Below are positions 5,047-9,015 of a DNA stretch of 9,015 nucleotides, piece after piece; position 1 is the first letter of the stretch, and each line of letters starts with the position of its first letter. The stretch covers positions 1 through 9,015 of the forward strand of contig NZAS01000170.1 in NCBI GenBank assembly GCA_002686195.1. The letters are read 5' to 3'. Source of the stretch: Candidatus Pacearchaeota archaeon. Lineage in GTDB: Archaea; Nanoarchaeota; Nanoarchaeia; Pacearchaeales; GW2011-AR1. The notes below the pieces were generated by a model. The model saw only the letters and a program-made list of their open reading frames with translations, searched no databases and was not told the DNA's origin. A program made the position numbers and the translations under genes.

Positions 5047-5320
5047 TGATACAAGGAATAGATATTTAATAGATAACTTGGATCAATCTTTAATGAGAAC
5101 TAGGACTGTCCAATCAATAATCCTGGTCTTAATAGATTGCATTCCTATCATTGAAAATCATTCAAATGAAAAAGACAAAGAAAGTCTTCTTGCAGATATA
5201 GATTACATCAGAGGCCAGAGAAAGCTGGATATGAAAGGTAAATCTAAAAAAATATCAGGCAACGGAAGATATAGAAGAAAATACACTCACAAACTATCAA
5301 GAAGGAGAACAAAATCTTGA
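5036..5320 (+). CDS. Small protein with a very basic C-terminus, 94 aa
   Basis: Two adjacent ATG codons (5036 and 5039) overlap the end of the upstream zinc gene by about 11 bp; no clear SD precedes either, so coupling is likely and the start is uncertain by one codon. The N-terminal two thirds are helical with a hydrophobic stretch (VQSIILVLIDCIPII), too short and interrupted for a sure membrane helix. The last 28 residues are extremely basic (KGKSKKISGNGRYRRKYTHK and onward), suggesting binding to DNA, RNA or a ribosome. It ends inside the start codon region of the Erf gene. No family is recognised. Confidence 0.6.
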   Translation: MMNNDTRNRYLIDNLDQSLMRTRTVQSIILVLIDCIPIIENHSNEKDKESLLADIDYIRGQRKLDMKGKSKKISGNGRYRRKYTHKLSRRRTKS

Positions 5321-6165
5321 AACAAGACAATACTGATTGGCTAAACGCATCAATATATGAGAAACTAAATCTTATTCAAACAGGATTAGTTTCTTTAAAA
5401 GATCAAACTAACGTATTTGGAGACTTCAATTACAGAAGTGCTGAACAGATACTCAGTTTACTAAAACCATTTCTAGAAATAACAGGAACAGTAATTGTTC
5501 TTTCGGATGAAATTATTTCTGTCAATAATAGAAATTATGTTAAATCAATTGCAACATTTACAGATGGATCTCTTGATGAAGAAGGTAAACAGAATATAAT
5601 ACAAACTGTAGGATTAGCAAGAGAGGCTGAACAAAGAAAGGCTATGGATGTTAGCCAGCTTACTGGAGCCACATCTTCATATGCCAGGAAATATGCTCTT
5701 GGTGGTCTATTTGCTATTGATGACAATAAAGACGCGGATAGTATGGATAACAGAGATCAGACACATCATAATGGTGCTGAAGTAAAAGGTGATGGATTTG
5801 TTACTATTGAACAATCTCTTAAAATGGAGAGAATGTCTAGAGATAAATACACTATGCCCAATGATGCAGCAGTGCTGAAATCTATAGCTGAAGATGGATA
5901 TGTAATCTCAGAGGCCCAGGCTCAAATTCATATAAATGATTTTCTTGCTGGACAAAAACAGAATAAACCAGTATCAAAATCACAAAAAGAAGACTTAGTT
6001 GGTGAACTTGTATCTCTTAAAAAAGATAAAAGAATAAACAAAGAAGTCTATAAAAATATGACTGGTTATTTAGAAGATTCTAATTACAGTCATAAAGCAG
6101 TTGCCAGCGTAGTAGATGGTATCAACAAAGTAAAGAAAGAAGGAGAAATTAAAAATGGGAAGTAA
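5317..6165 (+). CDS. erf: Erf-family single-strand annealing protein, 282 aa
   Basis: This is a recombinase of the ERF superfamily, which anneals complementary single DNA strands in phage recombination and genome repair. The N-terminal part (YEKLNLIQTGLVSLKDQ, then FNYRSAEQILSLLKPFLE) matches the family's opening. The hallmark follows at 114-141: QLTGATSSYARKYALGG, then LFAIDDNKDAD, with the SYARKYAL core and the acidic DD-D tail. The C-terminal region (about 160-282) is charged and variable, as is usual in the family. The start is TTG at 5317, supported by AAGGAG (5302-5307) nine bases upstream and by overlap with the previous TGA. The gene for a possible ssDNA-binding protein follows, overlapping by 11 bp. 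The symbol is a family name, as Erf from P22 is the founder. Confidence 0.9.
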   Translation: MKQDNTDWLNASIYEKLNLIQTGLVSLKDQTNVFGDFNYRSAEQILSLLKPFLEITGTVIVLSDEIISVNNRNYVKSIATFTDGSLDEEGKQNIIQTVGLAREAEQRKAMDVSQLTGATSSYARKYALGGLFAIDDNKDADSMDNRDQTHHNGAEVKGDGFVTIEQSLKMERMSRDKYTMPNDAAVLKSIAEDGYVISEAQAQIHINDFLAGQKQNKPVSKSQKEDLVGELVSLKKDKRINKEVYKNMTGYLEDSNYSHKAVASVVDGINKVKKEGEIKNGK

Positions 6166-6736
6166 TCCAAAAACATTATCACCAAGTAATTCAATCTATC
6201 CCCAAGGATGTTGGGTTAATCTTGCTAAAATAACAGAAATACAATATCCTGAAAATAAATTTAAATCAGATATTGCGCTTTTGTGTATTCTTAATGTGGA
6301 ACATAGTAAATATCCAAAAAAACTGTGGCTTAGCGGGAATCATCTCTTTAATGAAGATGGTAAATTTGAAGATTATGGTAAACGTGCTAATGGTGTAGAA
6401 AAATTTGGTAGCTGGAGACTTGGTCATTTATTTGACACCTTGGGTATTGAAAAATCTGCTGCTCTTACAGAGGACGGATCTAAACTTAACAATGGTGTTG
6501 AGGAAATGATGATAGGACTTCCATTCTATATTTTAGAATATGAATCCAATGGTGTTGCTAAAAGATCCGTATGGAGATTCTTTGCTAAACATTCTGAAGG
6601 TAAAATGAAATTGATTAATGACTGGAAAAATCAAGACGCTAAATTCATTCCTAAAGATTATGTCCATGCTGGAGGCGGAAGACTCGAAGATATTTATAAT
6701 GAAATAGATGATGGAAAAGAGCCTTGGGAAAAGTAA
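6155..6736 (+). CDS. Unrecognised protein, possible ssDNA-binding protein, 193 aa
   Basis: The sequence alternates short hydrophobic strands with charged turns (CWVNLAKITEIQY, DIALLCILNVEHS, GLPFYILEYES, VWRFFAKHS), consistent with a beta-rich, possibly OB-like fold. It ends in an acidic tail closed by Trp (NEIDDGKEPWEK), loosely like the acidic partner-binding tails of SSB proteins, though the DDIPF form is absent. It lies directly between the annealing protein and the primase-helicase, where phages commonly encode an ssDNA-binding protein. I do not recognise a specific family, so the role rests on position and composition. The start has AAGGAG (6140-6145) nine bases upstream. Confidence 0.75.
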   Translation: MGSNPKTLSPSNSIYPQGCWVNLAKITEIQYPENKFKSDIALLCILNVEHSKYPKKLWLSGNHLFNEDGKFEDYGKRANGVEKFGSWRLGHLFDTLGIEKSAALTEDGSKLNNGVEEMMIGLPFYILEYESNGVAKRSVWRFFAKHSEGKMKLINDWKNQDAKFIPKDYVHAGGGRLEDIYNEIDDGKEPWEK

Positions 6737-7008
6737 AACGTAAACGTGTTACTATTAGTGAAATGCTTATTCAGTGGCTACTTCAACAAAGAAATGGTCA
6801 GTTAATAGCAAGTCACAATATACAAATAACAGCAAGAGGATTTTGCTATTCCTGGTATGGAAGAACTGTAACCCCTGCAACACTTGACAGAGAATGGAGA
6901 AGATTGCGAAATCAAAATCCACAAGAACTCTCTGAACGGGGAATAACCTTAAAAGACAACGGGATGAAACATGGAGAAAACACTTGGATATTAAATCTAA
7001 GTTTGTAG
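6724..7008 (+). CDS. Small helix-turn-helix-like protein, 94 aa
   Basis: The arrangement of an N-terminal helix (SEMLIQWLLQQRNGQLI), a central segment with the likely recognition helix TPATLDREWRRLRNQNP (50-66), and a beta-ending NTWILNL resembles the small winged-helix proteins found next to phage replication genes. The start is most likely TTG at 6724, overlapping the previous stop by 13 bp, with a weak AAAGAG upstream; an ATG at 6763 would remove the first helix's beginning and has no SD. The protein is basic, in keeping with DNA binding. Its target is unknown. Its own 3' end carries the SD of the primase-helicase. Confidence 0.65.
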   Translation: MGKVKRKRVTISEMLIQWLLQQRNGQLIASHNIQITARGFCYSWYGRTVTPATLDREWRRLRNQNPQELSERGITLKDNGMKHGENTWILNLSL

Positions 7009-8804
7009 AAGTCGCTGTTGGATCACCTGGAAATCGCGGTAAGCTTATGCAATTATCACAGTTGCATGAGTTTATCGCCAACCCAGAAAATCTTAAAAGA
7101 GAAATCTATTATAGCTGGTATTGCTTTGATATTAATCTGAAAAATCATTTTGATAAAACATTTGACGAGGAAATACAAAGAAGTACAATTCAAGGTTATA
7201 ATGGAGTTTATGATATTAATCAGATCATACTCGATTTCGACAAAAAAGAAAAATCTGACCAAGAATTACTAGACTTAATGAGGTGTTTCATTAGTGATGA
7301 AATAGTTGAAAACTATTCTATACCTGATGATTACTACAGCATATGGTTTAGTGGAACTGGTTATCATTTTCACCTTGCAAACTGCTTTGGATTAATAGCA
7401 GATGTAAGATTACCTGCAATAGTTAAACGAACCATGTCAGAGCTATTTCCTTATGCCGATAATATTTATGATGGGCATAGGATTATCAGAGCTGGCGGTA
7501 CACTTAACAATAAAAATAAAGAAAGGCCATTATACAAAACAAAAATAGACCGTGAAGACCTATTCAAATTTAGTCCAGAAGACATTTTTGAATATAGCGA
7601 AAAAAGAAGGAATGATGACTTTGGTTTATGGTTTGATACAGATATTGAAGTTGAAAATATCCTATCAGAATTCGTTAAAAAACCAACAGTCTCAACAATG
7701 CCTGTTTCTGCAAAGAAAATCAGATCAAGGCATAACCCTGGATCTGTAGTAACCTGTATGCAAACCGCTTACAAAGCTGGACCAATCAAAGGACAAAGAA
7801 ACGAAACTATGATGCGAATGGTATCTTGGATGTACCGTAATGGTATGCCTAAAGATGTTTGTTATCTGGGGATGGTTAATTGGGCTGGTAAATCTATGGA
7901 GAAAGAAGTTGAAACCTGTGTAAAGAGCATTTATCGTGATGGAATGTATATTTATGGATGTAATGATCCTATAATGTCTGAATGGTGTAATGAAAAATGC
8001 ATCTATTTCACTAGAAAAGATTATGCTCTTAATGTCAAAAGTATGAAAGAAATAGAGAAAGACTATTCTACTTGGCTGGAACAGGACTTTAAAGAAAGTT
8101 CTTTTAATCTCGCAGATATTTGGACTCTGAATAAAAACTTTATGTTTTATCCAGGGGAACTAACAATTATCAGCGGGAATACAGGATTAGGCAAAACTGC
8201 TTTTATGCAGAATCTTTGCGTAAGACTGCCTCATATGAGTACTCTTTTCTTAAGTCTGGAAGTACAGGACAGAATGCTAGGAAGAAGATTCTTTCAGATA
8301 ACACACGCTAAGACAAAAGCTGAAGTGGATGCTATCGAGGCTGACCCTCTTATGAGAAACTCTCTTTATGGAGAATGTAAACAAGTAAGAGTTCTTGATG
8401 AAAGCCCTGAAATCAAAAGGTTGGAAAGACTGGCTGCAGAAATGAAACCTAAGATAATGATAGTAGATACGACTGATTGTATTGAAGTAGCTAATGTATA
8501 TAATGAGTTTGAAAAGATGAATACGATAATTAAAACTCTTAAATCAATAGCTATGAATCAGGAAATAATCGTCTTTGGAGTCCATCATACAAACAAAGAA
8601 GGACATAAAGAAGGTTTCACTGAAATACATCATTTAAAGGGCAGTTCAACTGTTAGTCAAAAGGCCGATAAGGTTCTTACTATTAGTGGAGAACCAGAAA
8701 AGAATATCAGATATGTTAAAACTGAGAAAGCAAGAGATGAAGGTACGATAAAGATGAAATTTGAATTTCAGCCTAAGACATTTGCATGGGTACAACAAAT
8801 ATGA
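6984..8804 (+). CDS. Primase-helicase fusion: AEP-like primase and DnaB-type helicase, 606 aa
   Basis: The N-terminal part (about 40-200) reads as an archaeo-eukaryotic primase (AEP) domain. ILDFDKK carries the metal-binding D84 and D86, SGTGYHFH (123-130) is the S-G-x-H catalytic motif, and GHRIIRAGGTLN (164-175) fits the third conserved region. A middle region (250-345) carries a cysteine cluster, C326, C335 and C339, that may bind metal. The C-terminal RecA-like domain has a Walker A, GNTGLGKT (398-405), and a Walker B-like strand IMIVDTTD (D495). HHLKGSSTVSQKADKVL (549-565) matches the DnaB motif usually written as RGSgaI-q-AD. The protein would unwind DNA and make primers at the fork. 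The start is TTG at 6984 with GGAG (6973-6976) seven bases upstream, overlapping the previous gene by 25 bp. Confidence 0.9.
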   Translation: MDIKSKFVEVAVGSPGNRGKLMQLSQLHEFIANPENLKREIYYSWYCFDINLKNHFDKTFDEEIQRSTIQGYNGVYDINQIILDFDKKEKSDQELLDLMRCFISDEIVENYSIPDDYYSIWFSGTGYHFHLANCFGLIADVRLPAIVKRTMSELFPYADNIYDGHRIIRAGGTLNNKNKERPLYKTKIDREDLFKFSPEDIFEYSEKRRNDDFGLWFDTDIEVENILSEFVKKPTVSTMPVSAKKIRSRHNPGSVVTCMQTAYKAGPIKGQRNETMMRMVSWMYRNGMPKDVCYLGMVNWAGKSMEKEVETCVKSIYRDGMYIYGCNDPIMSEWCNEKCIYFTRKDYALNVKSMKEIEKDYSTWLEQDFKESSFNLADIWTLNKNFMFYPGELTIISGNTGLGKTAFMQNLCVRLPHMSTLFLSLEVQDRMLGRRFFQITHAKTKAEVDAIEADPLMRNSLYGECKQVRVLDESPEIKRLERLAAEMKPKIMIVDTTDCIEVANVYNEFEKMNTIIKTLKSIAMNQEIIVFGVHHTNKEGHKEGFTEIHHLKGSSTVSQKADKVLTISGEPEKNIRYVKTEKARDEGTIKMKFEFQPKTFAWVQQI

Positions 8805-9007
8805 AGTATTCTATTTTCAATGGATTATTACAATTAAAATACAATACAGATCCTGAAACTTTTTTTGGATCAATCATATTTCTATGGATAATGTCTTTTA
8901 CTATGGGATTTCATGCAAATGATGGAGATCACCTGGTCGTATGTATCGGAATAGGTCCTATGGAATTTTCATTCACATTACACAGATGGGATAAAATACT
9001 GCCATGA
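8801..9007 (+). CDS. Small membrane protein, 68 aa
   Basis: The ATG at 8801 overlaps the primase-helicase stop as ATGA, pointing to translational coupling; only a weak GGGT precedes it. A hydrophobic helix (FFGSIIFLWIMSFTMGF, about 21-37) is flanked by polar residues. A second, weaker hydrophobic region follows (HLVVCIGIGPMEFSFTL), which may be a beta hairpin. One membrane helix is likely. No family is recognised. Its stop overlaps the next ATG in the same ATGA fashion. Confidence 0.6.
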   Translation: MKYSIFNGLLQLKYNTDPETFFGSIIFLWIMSFTMGFHANDGDHLVVCIGIGPMEFSFTLHRWDKILP

Positions 9008-9015
9008 GCCATCCA
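9004..9015 (+). CDS. First four codons of another gene (3' truncated)
   Basis: An ATG at 9004 overlaps the preceding TGA as ATGA and stays open to the window end (MSHP). It is called only because it continues the overlapping pattern of the block; product unknown. Confidence 0.4.

Noticed and set aside
6767..7081. A 104-codon minus-strand frame spanning the helix-turn-helix gene and the primase-helicase start
   Set aside because: It is antisense to two genes with matching overlap and SD signals, and shows no recognisable domain despite several Cys.
1..9015. CRISPR array, insertion sequence, integrase or attachment site
   Set aside because: No regularly spaced repeats, transposase or integrase motifs, or long terminal repeats were seen on either strand.

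Overview
The window looks like part of the early or replication region of an AT-rich double-stranded DNA phage, or less likely a phage-like plasmid. All supportable genes lie on the + strand. They are short, packed end to end, and mostly preceded by strong Shine-Dalgarno (SD) sequences (AAGGAG, AAGGA). The recognisable products are typical of phages: a ParB-like nuclease-fold protein, a DUF932-type protein, an Erf-family single-strand annealing protein and a primase-helicase fusion. No structural, lysis, integrase or host-like metabolic genes are visible. The SD-led starts and AT-rich codons point to a bacterial host, but the host cannot be named from this window.

The layout falls into blocks separated by the only three sizeable non-coding gaps. 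Block 1 (1-1981) holds the end of an unknown gene, a tiny one-helix membrane peptide, a small basic protein and the large ParB-like protein. Gap 1 (1982-2184) starts with a GC-rich hairpin and continues into AT-rich DNA with a short dyad and a doubtful small ORF. A single unknown gene follows (2185-2541). Gap 2 (2542-2651) holds an 85-nt element closed by a GC-rich stem. Block 2 (2652-4280) holds two small zinc-ribbon proteins with a small acidic protein between them, a winged-helix protein and a DUF932-like protein. Gap 3 (4281-4362) holds another GC-rich stem. Block 3 (4363-9015) is a run of genes in which every gene overlaps the next: a coiled-coil protein, a tiny overlapping gene, a third zinc-binding protein, a small basic-tailed protein, Erf, a possible ssDNA-binding protein, a small helix-turn-helix-like protein, the primase-helicase, a small membrane protein, and the first codons of another gene.

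Taken together, block 3 is a DNA replication and recombination module. The primase-helicase would unwind DNA and prime synthesis, the Erf-like protein would anneal single strands, and the gene between them may coat ssDNA. The zinc-ribbon and winged-helix proteins of block 2 are plausible regulators, but nothing in the sequence gives their targets.

The least explained feature is the set of three GC-rich structured elements, one in each gap, each starting within about 20 nt of a stop codon. One reads as an intrinsic terminator for the opposite strand, one can be drawn as a cloverleaf, and one runs into the SD of the next gene.
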